From assembly GCA_024688365.1 (NCBI GenBank), contig JAILEG010000033.1, positions 1-64,000 on the forward strand: a stretch of DNA of 64,000 nt. Reading direction: 5' to 3'. The position numbers and the translations under genes are program-made. The DNA is from Prevotella sp. (GTDB lineage Bacteria > Bacteroidota > Bacteroidia > Bacteroidales > Bacteroidaceae). Below, piece after piece: positions 27,534 to 36,622 of the stretch. Position 1 is the first letter of the stretch. Every line of letters begins with the position of its first letter. The notes beneath the pieces are model-generated. The model searched no databases, was not told the DNA's origin, and worked only from the letters and a program-made list of their open reading frames with translations.

Positions 27534-27570
27534 ATCCCGCCCACAGGCAACTGTGGGCGGGATTTTTTTT
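27534..27570 (+). terminator. intrinsic terminator of pckA
   Basis: A perfect 13-base stem (ATCCCGCCCACAG, 27534-27546 with 27551-27563) with a four-base loop is followed by eight T. Confidence 0.95.
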
Positions 27571-27677
27571 CATACGGCGGCAGCAGGTAGCCGGGAGACA
27601 CGTTGACCTAAATCAAAATAAATCATCAAACAGGCAATATTCCCCCACGGAAGCAGGCAGGAACGGAAGGCTGTATG

Positions 27678-27685
27678 TATCTTTG
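27678..27685 (+). promoter_or_regulatory. -7 promoter box (TATCTTTG) for a short transcript
   Basis: This is an exact TAnnTTTG match in the 519-base gap between pckA and the next lipoprotein gene. A small hairpin, GTATTC-GTGA-GAATAC (27691-27706), lies at the presumed 5' end of the RNA. Confidence 0.5.
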
Positions 27686-27752
27686 CAGCCGTATTCGTGA
27701 GAATACACTTTCATATAAGGTTAGTCGTTTGATAGATTTTAAGGTAAAGATT

Positions 27753-27848
27753 ATGTTATTAGATGATGAAACAACAGCGTTGCTGGCAGGAGTCGCACTG
27801 ATGACTGTTCTCAGTATAATTGCACTGACATTCAGCAACATCCGCTAA
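27753..27848 (+). CDS. possible 31-residue single-span membrane peptide
   Basis: This is a short ATG-to-TAA frame. It starts with the acidic MLLDDETT and continues into one hydrophobic helix, LLAGVALMTVLSIIALTF, ending SNIR, a clear N-out or N-in single-span topology. It has its own promoter box 68 bases upstream. After the stop a GC-rich nested hairpin (about 27860-27897) could end or protect the RNA. It is below the size most gene finders report. No family is recognised. An alternative is a non-coding RNA with a chance frame. Confidence 0.45.
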   Translation: MLLDDETTALLAGVALMTVLSIIALTFSNIR

Positions 27849-27859
27849 GTTTCGTGACA

Positions 27860-27897
27860 GAAGGCGGTGCGAGTGACTCGTACCTCCCCCTGCCTTA
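27860..27897 (+). other. nested hairpin 3' of the small peptide frame
   Basis: An outer AAGGC/GCCTT pair encloses GGTGCGAG-TGA-CTCGTACC. There is no long T run, so this is a weak terminator or an RNA-stabilising structure. Confidence 0.45.
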
Positions 27898-27985
27898 ATC
27901 CTAAACAAACTTAAAAAAACAACTGTTATTTCCATATTTTACATAATTAACCCCCTAAAAGACGCTGATTCTGAAGATTTCTGAT

Positions 27986-27993
27986 TAAATTTG
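27986..27993 (+). promoter_or_regulatory. -7 promoter box (TAAATTTG) for the DUF6242 operon
   Basis: This TAnnTTTG match lies 26 bases before the ATG at 28020. It heads the envelope-biogenesis gene series. Confidence 0.55.
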
Positions 27994-28019
27994 CAGCTAA
28001 ATTCATTTATTGGTATCTG

Positions 28020-29399
28020 ATGAGTAATAAGATATATTCCTTTGTGGCCCTGCTGATGGCCACATTCATGATGGTGTCATGCCTGAAAGATGATAACGAC
28101 GACACGGTGACAACCTACAATGACACCGCCATCACAAGTTTCACCTTAGGAATACTGAAGCAGGTGCGCGACACCGTCACCAAAGCCGGAAAGGACAGTA
28201 CCTACAAAGCCAGCTACAATGCCGCCAAGTGCAAGTTCTACATTGACCAGGCACAGGGACTGATCTATAATCCCGACTCACTGCCTTACGGCACCGATGC
28301 CGCCCACGTGCTGGCCACCATCACGGCAAAGAACTCAGGCACCATCGTCATCCAGTCAGCCAAGGATGAGACCATGACCTATTACTCCAGCAGTGACTCC
28401 ATTGACTTCACCACGCCACGCACCCTCCGCGTCTATGCAAGCAGCGGGGAGGGCTACCGTTCCTATAAGGTGTCAGTGAACGTCCACAAGCAGAAGGGGA
28501 ACCGCTTCGGATGGGCTGCCTTGCAGGCCAACAGCGACTTCGCCGCCTTCACGGCCATGAAGGCTGTCAGCACAGGCGACAAGGTGTTCGTCTTCGGTAC
28601 TGACGGAACGCAGACAACCGGCTACATGACCGCCACAACCGATGGAAACAGCTGGACGAAACTCAGCAAGACCTTCACCGACAATGCCTACAAGAGCATC
28701 CTGGCACAGGGCGGAAAACTATATGCTGCCGACAACGGGCAGATTCTCACATCAGCTGACGGCAACACCTGGACGCTTACCGGCACCAATGCCGACATAG
28801 CGCAGCTCGTTGCCGCATCGGCCTCCGAGCTGTTCGCCCTCACGGCTGACGGCAACCTTATCGCCTCAAAGGACAACGGGACCACATGGACTGACGAGAC
28901 GCTCGACAGCGATGCCGCCCTGCTACCCGCCAGCCACATCAACTACACCCTCGCAGCCACAACAGGCAGCAAGAGCATAAGCACCGTCATGATTGTCGGA
29001 AACACGGCTGACGGCAAGAGTAACGTGGCATGGACGAAGCTGTCTGACAGCAACCGCCCCAGCACAGCCCACACATGGAACTATGTTGAGAGCGCTGCAA
29101 GCAAGTACGGACTTCCTCTATACGGTAATCTGACCGTCGTCAACTATGACAACGCATCCCTCGCCATCGGCACGGCTGACAGCAATGGATTCGGTCCCAT
29201 GCTGCTCTCACGTGACGGCGGCATCACCTGGAAGACCGATGGCAGCTTCACCTATCCTGAGAACGCACTGCCGGCAGCCACCCTTACGGCAGCCGTTGAC
29301 AGCGAACAGTATGTCTGGCTCTTCAGTGGAAGCAGTATCTGGCGGGGACGACTCAACAGGATAGCATGGGAACAGAACCTGAACAAAGCCGCTGAATAA
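28020..29399 (+). CDS. DUF6242 domain-containing lipoprotein
   Basis: A 459-residue lipoprotein with signal MSNKIYSFVALLMATFMMVSC, Cys near residue 21 and an acidic KDDNDD after it. An N-terminal beta domain (ITSFTLGILKQV) is followed by BNR/Asp-box-like repeats: TDGNSWTKLSK, SADGNTWTLTG, SKDNGTTWTDE and SRDGGITWKTDG, which indicate a beta-propeller. DUF6242 proteins precede the DUF6089-uppS-bamA series in Bacteroidales, as here. The role is unknown, though position suggests a link to outer-membrane assembly. Confidence 0.82.
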   Translation: MSNKIYSFVALLMATFMMVSCLKDDNDDTVTTYNDTAITSFTLGILKQVRDTVTKAGKDSTYKASYNAAKCKFYIDQAQGLIYNPDSLPYGTDAAHVLATITAKNSGTIVIQSAKDETMTYYSSSDSIDFTTPRTLRVYASSGEGYRSYKVSVNVHKQKGNRFGWAALQANSDFAAFTAMKAVSTGDKVFVFGTDGTQTTGYMTATTDGNSWTKLSKTFTDNAYKSILAQGGKLYAADNGQILTSADGNTWTLTGTNADIAQLVAASASELFALTADGNLIASKDNGTTWTDETLDSDAALLPASHINYTLAATTGSKSISTVMIVGNTADGKSNVAWTKLSDSNRPSTAHTWNYVESAASKYGLPLYGNLTVVNYDNASLAIGTADSNGFGPMLLSRDGGITWKTDGSFTYPENALPAATLTAAVDSEQYVWLFSGSSIWRGRLNRIAWEQNLNKAAE

Positions 29400-29420
29400 A
29401 CTGAACGACAGAGCCTGACT

Positions 29421-30113
29421 ATGAAACGAACCATCATCAGCCTTCTCATCCTCCTTGCCACTGCACCCACCTGGGCGCAGTCAGACCCGGAGTACAGGAT
29501 GGAGATGGGAGCCGGTATCGGCATGATGGGCTACTTAGGCGATTTCAATGGCTCGCTGACCAAGGACCTGCAGCCCATGGGAACCCTTCTTGCCCGGTAC
29601 AATCTCAGCCCCTACATGGGGGTGAGGATGAACGTGTCATTCGGCAAGATGAAGGGAACGTCGGCTGACGTGAAGACCTACTACCCGAAGTTCGCCTCGG
29701 CACCCTACACCTTCAGCAACTCACTGGTTGACGTAGGACTTGCGTATGAGTACAACTTCCTGCCCTATGGCACCGGACGCGACTACCGGGGGGCAAAGCG
29801 GCTGTCGCCTTATGCCGCGATCGGCTTAGGCGCAACCTATGTCAAGATAGAGAACGGCGACCGTAAGTCGGCCTTCACAGCCAACCTTCCCATCGGCATC
29901 GGACTTAAATATAAGATAGGTGAACGCACGAATATCGGACTGGAATGGGCCATGCACTTCTCCCTCAGCGATGAGCTGGACGGACAGAAAGACCCTTACG
30001 GCATACAGAGCAGCGGACTGTTCAAGAACACCGACTGCTACTCAACGCTCCAGCTGACATTCACCTACAGCTTCATGGCAAAATGCCGCACCTGCCACAA
30101 CGAGGACGAATAG
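29421..30113 (+). CDS. DUF6089 family outer-membrane beta-barrel protein
   Basis: A 230-residue exported protein with signal MKRTIISLLILLATAPTWA. Alternating strands with aromatic ends (YRMEMGAGIGMMGYLGDFNG, YAAIGLGATYVKIENG, TNIGLEWAMHFSL) form an eight- to ten-strand barrel of the type-19 / DUF6089 group. It ends in a cytochrome-like CRTCHNEDE tail, which is only a short Cys-rich end and not a haem site with a following domain. It lies between DUF6242 and uppS in the conserved order. Confidence 0.82.
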   Translation: MKRTIISLLILLATAPTWAQSDPEYRMEMGAGIGMMGYLGDFNGSLTKDLQPMGTLLARYNLSPYMGVRMNVSFGKMKGTSADVKTYYPKFASAPYTFSNSLVDVGLAYEYNFLPYGTGRDYRGAKRLSPYAAIGLGATYVKIENGDRKSAFTANLPIGIGLKYKIGERTNIGLEWAMHFSLSDELDGQKDPYGIQSSGLFKNTDCYSTLQLTFTYSFMAKCRTCHNEDE

Positions 30114-30128
30114 CATCCAGGCTGGCAA

Positions 30129-30917
30129 ATGACAAAACAGGACAAGGTTATCCCTTCAATACATATTATGGCAGAAGAAATCGACATGACACGGGTACCC
30201 CAGCACATTGCCATCATCATGGACGGCAACGGACGTTGGGCAACGGAACGCAACAAGCCACGCTCATACGGACATCAGGCTGGGGTGGAGACTGTCCGCC
30301 GAATCACATCTGAGTGTGTGCGTCTCGGCGTGAAGTATCTCACGCTCTACACCTTCTCAACCGAGAACTGGAACCGGCCTTCTGACGAGATAGCCGCGCT
30401 GATGGGACTCGTACTGACCTCACTGGAAGACGAGATCTTCATGAAGAACAACGTGCGCTTCCGTGTCATTGGCGACATAGCACGCCTCCCGCTTGAGGTA
30501 CAGCAGAAACTGCATGAGACGGAACAGCACACCGCTGGGAACGATGCCATGACAATGGTTGTCGCCCTGAGCTACAGTGCCCGCTGGGAAATCACGCAGG
30601 CAATGAGGGACATCATCGTCTCGCATCAGGCTGAAGGCTCTGAGCCAATACGGCAGGAGGACATCACCGAAGAGCTTGTCAACAGCCACATGCAGACCCG
30701 CTTCATGCCTGACCCTGACCTGCTGATCAGGACTGGCGGCGAGCTGCGCATATCAAATTACCTGCTGTGGCAGATAGCCTACTCGGAGCTTTACTTCTGT
30801 GACACCTATTGGCCTGACTTCAGCGAGCAGGACCTGCACAAGGCCATAGAGAGTTTCCAGAGCAGGCAGCGCCGATTTGGAAAGACAGAAAAACAAGTAG
30901 AAAACGAAAACAAATAA
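30129..30917 (+). CDS. uppS: isoprenyl transferase (undecaprenyl diphosphate synthase)
   Basis: A 262-residue enzyme that condenses isopentenyl diphosphates in cis to make the undecaprenyl carrier for peptidoglycan and O-glycans. [26 protein letters not shown] holds the catalytic Asp and diphosphate-binding residues; [15 protein letters not shown] and the terminal FCDTYWPDF are conserved. The start is uncertain: ATG 30129, 30168 or 30186 are all in frame, and the family usually has only about 5-20 residues before [11 protein letters not shown], so 30168 is attractive. bamA follows after 12 bases. Confidence 0.93.
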   Translation: MTKQDKVIPSIHIMAEEIDMTRVPQHIAIIMDGNGRWATERNKPRSYGHQAGVETVRRITSECVRLGVKYLTLYTFSTENWNRPSDEIAALMGLVLTSLEDEIFMKNNVRFRVIGDIARLPLEVQQKLHETEQHTAGNDAMTMVVALSYSARWEITQAMRDIIVSHQAEGSEPIRQEDITEELVNSHMQTRFMPDPDLLIRTGGELRISNYLLWQIAYSELYFCDTYWPDFSEQDLHKAIESFQSRQRRFGKTEKQVENENK

Positions 30918-30929
30918 GTTACGCTATAG

Positions 30930-33548
30930 ATGAGTAATATAAACAAGGTGTTGATGCTTCTGGCTCTCGCTTCCGGGGTGACCCTGACGACGAAAGCCCA
31001 AGAGAAAATCGTAAACCCAGACATCACTTATGCAGGCAATCCGCAGACCTACAGGCTGGCGGGACTGGCTGTAACGGGCGTGGATGGCTATGAGGACTAT
31101 GTCCTGACGGGCATATCCGGGCTCAGCATCGGACAGGAGGTGGAAGTCCCGGGGACAGCCATCACCGATGCCGTGAAGCGTTACTGGAAGCACGGACTCT
31201 TCTCTGACGTATCCATCACAGCCGACTCCATTGTCGGTGACAACATCTATCTGAAGATACACCTCAAGACGCGCCCGCGTGTCTCCACAATCAACTATGT
31301 CGGGCTGAAGAAGAGCGAGCGTGATGACATGGACAAGAAGCTCGGACTGCTCAAGGGCGGACAGATTACGCCTAACATGATTGACCGTGCCAAGCTGCTT
31401 GCCAAGAAGTACTTTGAGGACAAGGGCTACAAGAATGCTGAGATCAACATACGTCAGCGTGATGATATTGCCAACAAGGACCAGGTCATTATCGACATTG
31501 ACGTTGACAAGAAGGAGAAGCTGAAGGTGCGCAACATCACCATCGAGGGCAATGAGCAGCTGACTGACAAGAAAATCAAAGGATCGCTCTTCTCCAAGGG
31601 TGCCCTGTCGAAGACACACGAGGCAGGCAAGATAGCCAACCTGCTGAAGTCAAAGAAGTTCACTCCGGAGCGTTGGGATGAGGACAAGAAGAACCTCATC
31701 ACCAAGTATAATGAGTATGGTTTCCGTGATGCGACTATCCTGAAGGACAGTGTGTGGAACGTTGACCCGAAGCACGTTGATGTATATGTCAAAGTGGACG
31801 AGGGAAAGAAGTACTACATCCGCAACATCACATGGGTGGGCAACACCGTCTACTCCACCGACTACCTGTCCAGCCTGCTGGATATGAAGAAGGGGGATGT
31901 CTACAACCAGACCTACATGAACAAGCGTCTCTCACAGGATGAGGATGCCGTGGGCAACGCTTACTGGAACAACGGCTACCTCTTCTATAATCTGCAGCCA
32001 ACAGAGGTCAACATCGTGGGTGACTCCATCGACCTTGAGATGCGCATCTATGAAGGGCAGCAGGCACACATCAACCGCGTGAAGATCAACGGCAACGACC
32101 GCCTGTATGAGAATGTCGTGCGCCGTGAGCTGCGCACCAAGCCGGGTGACCTCTTCTCAAAGGAGGCACTGCAGCGCTCGGCACGTGAGCTGGCCTCTAT
32201 GGGACACTTCGACCCGGAGGCCATCAACCCTGTACCGGAACCGAACTATGAGGACGGCACGGTTGACATCAACTATAACCTCAAGCAGAAATCAAACGAC
32301 CAGGTGGAGCTTTCGCTCGGCTGGGGACAGACGGGTGTCATCGGACGTGTCGGCCTGAAGCTGAACAACTTCTCCATGGCAAACCTCTTCCGCAAGAACC
32401 GTGAACACCGTGGCATCATGCCCATTGGTGATGGTGAGACACTGTCACTGAGCGCACAGACCAACGGTACATACTACCAGTCGTACAGCGCGCAATACTC
32501 TACCAACTGGCTCGGCGGCAAACGTCCTATCCAGTTCAATGTGGGTGCATCGTTCTCAAAGCAGACCGACGTGTCAAGCAACTACTACAACAGTGGCTAT
32601 CTGAACAACTACTACAACTATCAGTATGGCTACGGCAACTACAACTACAACAGCTACGAGAACTATTATGACCCTGACAAGTATGTGAAGCTGCTGGGTA
32701 TCTTCGTTGGATGGGGTAAGCGGCTTAGCTGGCCTGACGACTACTTCACGCTGTCGCTCCAGCTGCAGTACCAGCGCTACATGCTGCGCAACTGGCGTTA
32801 CTTCATCATGTCGAACGGTTCGGCCAACAACCTCAACCTGAGCATCTCGCTCAACCGCACGTCAACTGACAACCAGCTCTTCCCACGCCGTGGCTCCGAC
32901 TTCACCGCATCGCTGACCATCACCCCGCCTTGGTCAAAGTGGGACGGCAAGGACTACCAGCATCTCGCTGTCGACCGTAACTCCCCTACCTACTCACAGG
33001 AACAGCAGGAGAAGTACCGTTGGGTGGAGTATCACAAATGGAAGTTCAAGGCCCGCACCTTCACCGCTCTCACCAGCGGACAGAAATGCTTTGTCCTCAT
33101 GACCCGCGTCGAGCTGGGATTGCTGGGCAGCTACAATAAATACAAGAAGTCACCGTTTGAGACTTACTACATGGGTGGTGACGGCATGAGCGGATACTCC
33201 ACGGGATATGCCGAGGAGACTGTCGGCCTTCGCGGCTACGAGAACGGCTCTCTCACTCCTTATGGTGCTGAAGGCTATGCTTACGACCGCTTCACACTTG
33301 AGCTTCGCTATCCGTTCCTCTTAGGCAACACGACTATCTACGGTCTTGGATTCGTGGAGGCCGGCAATGCCTGGGCAGAGACCAGCAAGTTCAATCCATT
33401 TGACATGAAACGCTCTGCCGGACTTGGTGTCCGCATCTTCCTGCCGATGGTCGGCCTGATGGGTATTGACTGGGCTTACGGATTCGATAAGGTATTCGGA
33501 CAGAAGGGCGGCAGCCAGTTCCACTTCATCCTCGGACAGGAGTTCTAA
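30930..33548 (+). CDS. bamA: outer-membrane protein assembly factor BamA
   Basis: An 872-residue exported protein with signal MSNINKVLMLLALASGVTLTTKA, POTRA repeats over about residues 35-440, and a C-terminal Omp85 barrel with the family's GLRGYENGSLTPYG (near residue 770) and a terminal Phe. It inserts barrel proteins into the outer membrane. The first barrel strands are followed by an unusual Tyr/Asn-rich stretch (residues about 548-585, with YNYQYGYGNYNYNSYENY), likely an extracellular loop. It sits in the conserved uppS-bamA-ompH series. Confidence 0.95.
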   Translation: MSNINKVLMLLALASGVTLTTKAQEKIVNPDITYAGNPQTYRLAGLAVTGVDGYEDYVLTGISGLSIGQEVEVPGTAITDAVKRYWKHGLFSDVSITADSIVGDNIYLKIHLKTRPRVSTINYVGLKKSERDDMDKKLGLLKGGQITPNMIDRAKLLAKKYFEDKGYKNAEINIRQRDDIANKDQVIIDIDVDKKEKLKVRNITIEGNEQLTDKKIKGSLFSKGALSKTHEAGKIANLLKSKKFTPERWDEDKKNLITKYNEYGFRDATILKDSVWNVDPKHVDVYVKVDEGKKYYIRNITWVGNTVYSTDYLSSLLDMKKGDVYNQTYMNKRLSQDEDAVGNAYWNNGYLFYNLQPTEVNIVGDSIDLEMRIYEGQQAHINRVKINGNDRLYENVVRRELRTKPGDLFSKEALQRSARELASMGHFDPEAINPVPEPNYEDGTVDINYNLKQKSNDQVELSLGWGQTGVIGRVGLKLNNFSMANLFRKNREHRGIMPIGDGETLSLSAQTNGTYYQSYSAQYSTNWLGGKRPIQFNVGASFSKQTDVSSNYYNSGYLNNYYNYQYGYGNYNYNSYENYYDPDKYVKLLGIFVGWGKRLSWPDDYFTLSLQLQYQRYMLRNWRYFIMSNGSANNLNLSISLNRTSTDNQLFPRRGSDFTASLTITPPWSKWDGKDYQHLAVDRNSPTYSQEQQEKYRWVEYHKWKFKARTFTALTSGQKCFVLMTRVELGLLGSYNKYKKSPFETYYMGGDGMSGYSTGYAEETVGLRGYENGSLTPYGAEGYAYDRFTLELRYPFLLGNTTIYGLGFVEAGNAWAETSKFNPFDMKRSAGLGVRIFLPMVGLMGIDWAYGFDKVFGQKGGSQFHFILGQEF

Positions 33549-33691
33549 GCAGACTGACAGGCTGACGGAATGGAGCTGCATTGAGAGGCTGGCAAGCCAA
33601 TAAAACAAAAAGAGATAGCCACAAGGCCGCATGTCATTGAACTTTAAGCCCAACATTCAGTCTAACAAGGAAACAACCAAAAGAAAAGAAA

Positions 33692-34246
33692 ATGAAAAGA
33701 CATCAAAGTACAATATGGCAAAGAGCATTGAGATATGTGTTGCCTTTCTGCCTTCTTACACTCCTGCCATTGGCGGCATCCGCACAGAAGTTCGCACTCA
33801 TCGACATGGAGTATATCCTGAGCAATGTACCAGCCTACGAGCGTGCCAACGAACAGCTCAACCAGGTAAGCAGGAAATGGCAGGCCGAAGTCGAGGCTCT
33901 CAATACGGAGGCAGGCACGATGTACAAGAACTATCAGAACGAGGTGGTGTTCCTCTCACAGGACCAGAAGAAGAAGAAACAGGAGGCTATCATGGCCAAG
34001 GAGAAAGAAGCATCCGACCTCAAGCGCAAGTACTTCGGCCCGGAAGGGGAGCTGTTCAAGAAGCGCACAAGTCTCATCACACCCATTCAGGACGAGATCT
34101 ACAATGCCGTCAAGGATATCTCGGACCAGCGTGGCTACAGTCTGGTCATCGACCGCTCCAGCAATTCCGCCGGCATCATCTACGGATCGCCTAAGGTGGA
34201 CATCAGCAATGAGGTGCTGCAGAAGTTAGGCTATGCCAACCAGTAA
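33692..34246 (+). CDS. OmpH/Skp family periplasmic chaperone, copy 1
   Basis: A 184-residue exported protein with signal ending LTLLPLAASA. The mature part starts with a strand (KFALIDMEYILSNVPAYERANEQL), then a long coiled coil (residues 60-125, KKKKQEAIMAKEKEASDLKRKYF) and a C-terminal strand (YSLVIDRSSNSAGIIYG). That is the trimeric tentacle architecture of Skp, which holds unfolded outer-membrane proteins for BamA. It is the first of three paralogues in a row after bamA. Confidence 0.92.
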   Translation: MKRHQSTIWQRALRYVLPFCLLTLLPLAASAQKFALIDMEYILSNVPAYERANEQLNQVSRKWQAEVEALNTEAGTMYKNYQNEVVFLSQDQKKKKQEAIMAKEKEASDLKRKYFGPEGELFKKRTSLITPIQDEIYNAVKDISDQRGYSLVIDRSSNSAGIIYGSPKVDISNEVLQKLGYANQ

Positions 34247-34340
34247 ACCAGCCGCCGACCTGCCATCCGCAGTATGACATACCCCCAGGGGCTATATTCA
34301 CCCCAGAAGCAATTACAAACAATTAAAACTATAAAGAAAG

Positions 34341-34844
34341 ATGAAAAAGTTAATTTTGATGTTGATGCTCTGTGCGCCAATGACAATGTTCGCACAGAAG
34401 TTCGGTCACCTCGACTCACAGGCTCTCCTCCAGTCGCTTCCTGAGGCTACTGCCGTTCAGAGCAAGCTGGAAGCTAAGGGAAAAGAGTATCAGAAGCAAC
34501 TCGAAGACATGCAGGCTGAACTGCAGCGTCAGGCAGAAGCTTATGACAAGACCAAGAGTACGATGAACGCTACCAAGCAGGCTGAGACTGAGAAGAACCT
34601 GCAGGACATGTACAACAAGATCCAGCAGACAGCCCAGGACAACCAGAAGGCCTTCAACGAGGAGCAGCAGAAGCAGCTCGGCCCTGTCCTTGACAAGGTG
34701 CGCAATGCCATTGCGGCAGTGGCAAAGGCCGGCAACTACACTTACATCATGGAGAAGGCTGCCGGACAGCCCCTCTACATCAATGAGGCCATCAGCAAGG
34801 ACGTTACCGCAGAGGTGAAGGCTCAGCTGGCCAAGATGAAGTAA
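34341..34844 (+). CDS. OmpH/Skp family periplasmic chaperone, copy 2
   Basis: A 167-residue exported protein with signal MKKLILMLMLCAPMTMFA. The mature part has KFGHLDSQALLQSLPEATAVQ, a Gln/Lys-rich coiled coil (residues 45-120) and the closing strand NYTYIMEKAAGQPLYINEA. Its codon use is more biased than that of copies 1 and 3, which suggests that it is the main expressed copy. Confidence 0.92.
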   Translation: MKKLILMLMLCAPMTMFAQKFGHLDSQALLQSLPEATAVQSKLEAKGKEYQKQLEDMQAELQRQAEAYDKTKSTMNATKQAETEKNLQDMYNKIQQTAQDNQKAFNEEQQKQLGPVLDKVRNAIAAVAKAGNYTYIMEKAAGQPLYINEAISKDVTAEVKAQLAKMK

Positions 34845-34866
34845 ACGTCAGATACGGGAGCCTTTG

Positions 34867-34922
34867 CCCCGTCAACAAGCCTCCTCCCCAAAAAGTGGGA
34901 AGGGGTCAAGGGTGAGGTCACC
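34867..34922. repeat. GC-rich hairpin between ompH copies 2 and 3
   Basis: CCTCCTCCCC-AAAAAGT-GGGAAGGGG followed by GGGTGAGG resembles the CCCCACCC/GGGTGGGG element family of this window. It could also act as a partial terminator separating copy 2 from copy 3. Confidence 0.45.
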
Positions 34923-34991
34923 GCACGGATTTACATTCTTGCGATGACCTCATTTTTTATTCCCACACACGAAGAGACAAAACTGAAAACA

Positions 34992-35531
34992 ATGAAAAAG
35001 CAAATCCTTTCACTCGCCTTCCTGCTGATGCCGCTGCTGGCAGCAGCGCAGACCGCCGTACAGTCCACACCACAGGCAACTGCCCCAAGGCTGAAGTTTG
35101 CCTACTTCAGCTATGACAAGGTACTGCACGCTATGGCTGACTATGACACCGCCACCCGCAGCCTGAATGAGCTGAAGGCGAAGTATGATGCCGAGACAAA
35201 ACGGTCAGAGGACGATTTCAACAGCCGATATGAGGAATTCCTCGATGTACAGCGCAAGCTGGAGCCATCCATTCTCCGCAAACGGCAGTCTGAGCTGGAG
35301 GAGCTGATTGACCGTAACATTGCCTTCCGCAAGGAGGCTGAACGGCTGCTGAAGAAGGCTGAGGACGACATCTATGCCCCCGTTCGCCAGAAACTGGACG
35401 CTACCGTCCGTGAGATGGGCAGGGAGAGCGGCTATGCCTTCATCCTCAACACTGACAACAATGCCCTGCCCTATGCTGATGACACGCTGGGAGAGGACAT
35501 CACCAACGCGCTTATCGCCGTACTTAAATAA
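34992..35531 (+). CDS. OmpH/Skp family periplasmic chaperone, copy 3
   Basis: A 179-residue exported protein with signal MKKQILSLAFLLMPLLAAA and a short Thr/Gln/Pro linker. KFAYFSYDKVLHAMADYDTATRSL is followed by an Arg/Glu-rich coiled coil and YAFILNTDNNALPYADDT. The ATG at 34992 puts the signal at the N-terminus; the longer frame from 34944 is not needed. It is more divergent and more acidic than copies 1 and 2 and may serve other clients. Confidence 0.88.
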   Translation: MKKQILSLAFLLMPLLAAAQTAVQSTPQATAPRLKFAYFSYDKVLHAMADYDTATRSLNELKAKYDAETKRSEDDFNSRYEEFLDVQRKLEPSILRKRQSELEELIDRNIAFRKEAERLLKKAEDDIYAPVRQKLDATVREMGRESGYAFILNTDNNALPYADDTLGEDITNALIAVLK

Positions 35532-35552
35532 GTCTCTCCCGCACTCAAGAAT

Positions 35553-35684
35553 ATTACCAACCATTGGTCATGACATTACCAAGCTCTGGTAACAGCATTA
35601 CCAAACTCTGGTAACAGCATTACCAAGCACTGGTAAAGGGATTACCAAGCACCGGTAAAGAAATTACCAGCCATTGGTAATAAC
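35553..35684. repeat. six tandem 22-base palindromic repeats
   Basis: Six consecutive units of exactly 22 bases each begin ATTACCA and contain the palindrome TTACCAAGCnCTGGTAA. Units 2 to 5 are nearly identical, while 1 and 6 are more divergent. They fill the gap between ompH copy 3 and murI. Each unit could form a small hairpin or be a dyad for a dimeric DNA-binding protein. Confidence 0.9.
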
Positions 35685-35727
35685 ATTATAAAGGCTTTGC
35701 AATCATCTCAAGACTTATAGGACTACA

Positions 35728-36567
35728 ATGACAAACTATTCACAACAGCCGGGGCCCATCGGCGTTTTCGACTCCGGATACGGCGGTCTGACCATCCTGC
35801 ATGGCATCCGCCAGCTGCTCCCGGAATACGACTATCTCTATCTTGGCGACAATGCCCGTGCCCCTTACGGCTCACGCTCGTTCGATGTGGTCTACCAGTT
35901 CACCCGCCAGGCCGTGCTGAGGCTCTTTGAGAAGGGCTGCCAGCTTGTCATCCTGGGCTGTAACACGGCATCGGCCAAGGCCCTCCGCAGCATCCAGCAG
36001 AATGACCTGCCAAAGCTCGACCCCAACCGAAGGGTGCTGGGTGTCATCCGCCCCACGGCAGAGATAATCGGCAGGCTGACCCATTCCCGCCATGTGGGGC
36101 TCCTGGCAACTGAGGGAACGGTGAAGAGCCAGAGCTACAACATGGAAATACAGAAGCTATGGCCCGATGTGAAGGTGACGGGAGTAGCCTGCCCGCTGTG
36201 GGTTCCCATCATTGAGAACAACGAGGCAGACAGCCCTGGAGCCGACTACTTCGTCAAGAAGCGCATTGACCACATCATGCGGCTCGACCCTGACATTGAC
36301 ACGCTCATTCTTGGCTGCACCCATTACCCCATCCTCATGCCGAAGATTCTGAAGCATGTGCCCCGTGGAGTGAGGATTGTCCCACAGGGAGAATACGTTG
36401 CCGACAGTCTGAAAGACTATCTCAGACGGCATCCTGACATGGATGCCCGCTGCACGAAACATGCCACCGTGAAGTATCTCACCACCGAGAATCCCGAGAA
36501 GTTCACCGAAAGTGCCCGTATCTTCCTCCATGAGCAGATGGATGTCGGCCACATCGACCTGGAATAA
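35728..36567 (+). CDS. murI: glutamate racemase
   Basis: A 279-residue cytoplasmic enzyme converting L- to D-glutamate for peptidoglycan. GVFDSGYGGLTI lies at residues 12-23, the first catalytic Cys is in GCNTASA near residue 77, and the second is in LGCTHYPIL near residue 193. It closes the conserved uppS-bamA-ompH-murI series. The repeat array at 35553 lies in its leader region. Confidence 0.95.
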   Translation: MTNYSQQPGPIGVFDSGYGGLTILHGIRQLLPEYDYLYLGDNARAPYGSRSFDVVYQFTRQAVLRLFEKGCQLVILGCNTASAKALRSIQQNDLPKLDPNRRVLGVIRPTAEIIGRLTHSRHVGLLATEGTVKSQSYNMEIQKLWPDVKVTGVACPLWVPIIENNEADSPGADYFVKKRIDHIMRLDPDIDTLILGCTHYPILMPKILKHVPRGVRIVPQGEYVADSLKDYLRRHPDMDARCTKHATVKYLTTENPEKFTESARIFLHEQMDVGHIDLE

Positions 36568-36622
36568 CGCCCAAAGACAATAAAAAGCCTTGCCGCAACG
36601 TTAGATAAGAACCAAAAAGACA

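Noticed and set aside
30060..30113. Haem-binding CxxCH at the end of the DUF6089 protein
   Set aside because: CRTCH occurs in the last residues of a beta-barrel with no cytochrome domain or axial ligand after it, so it is probably chance.
35553..35684. The 22-base repeats as a CRISPR array
   Set aside because: Units abut with no unique spacers of 30 bases or more and there are no cas genes in the window.
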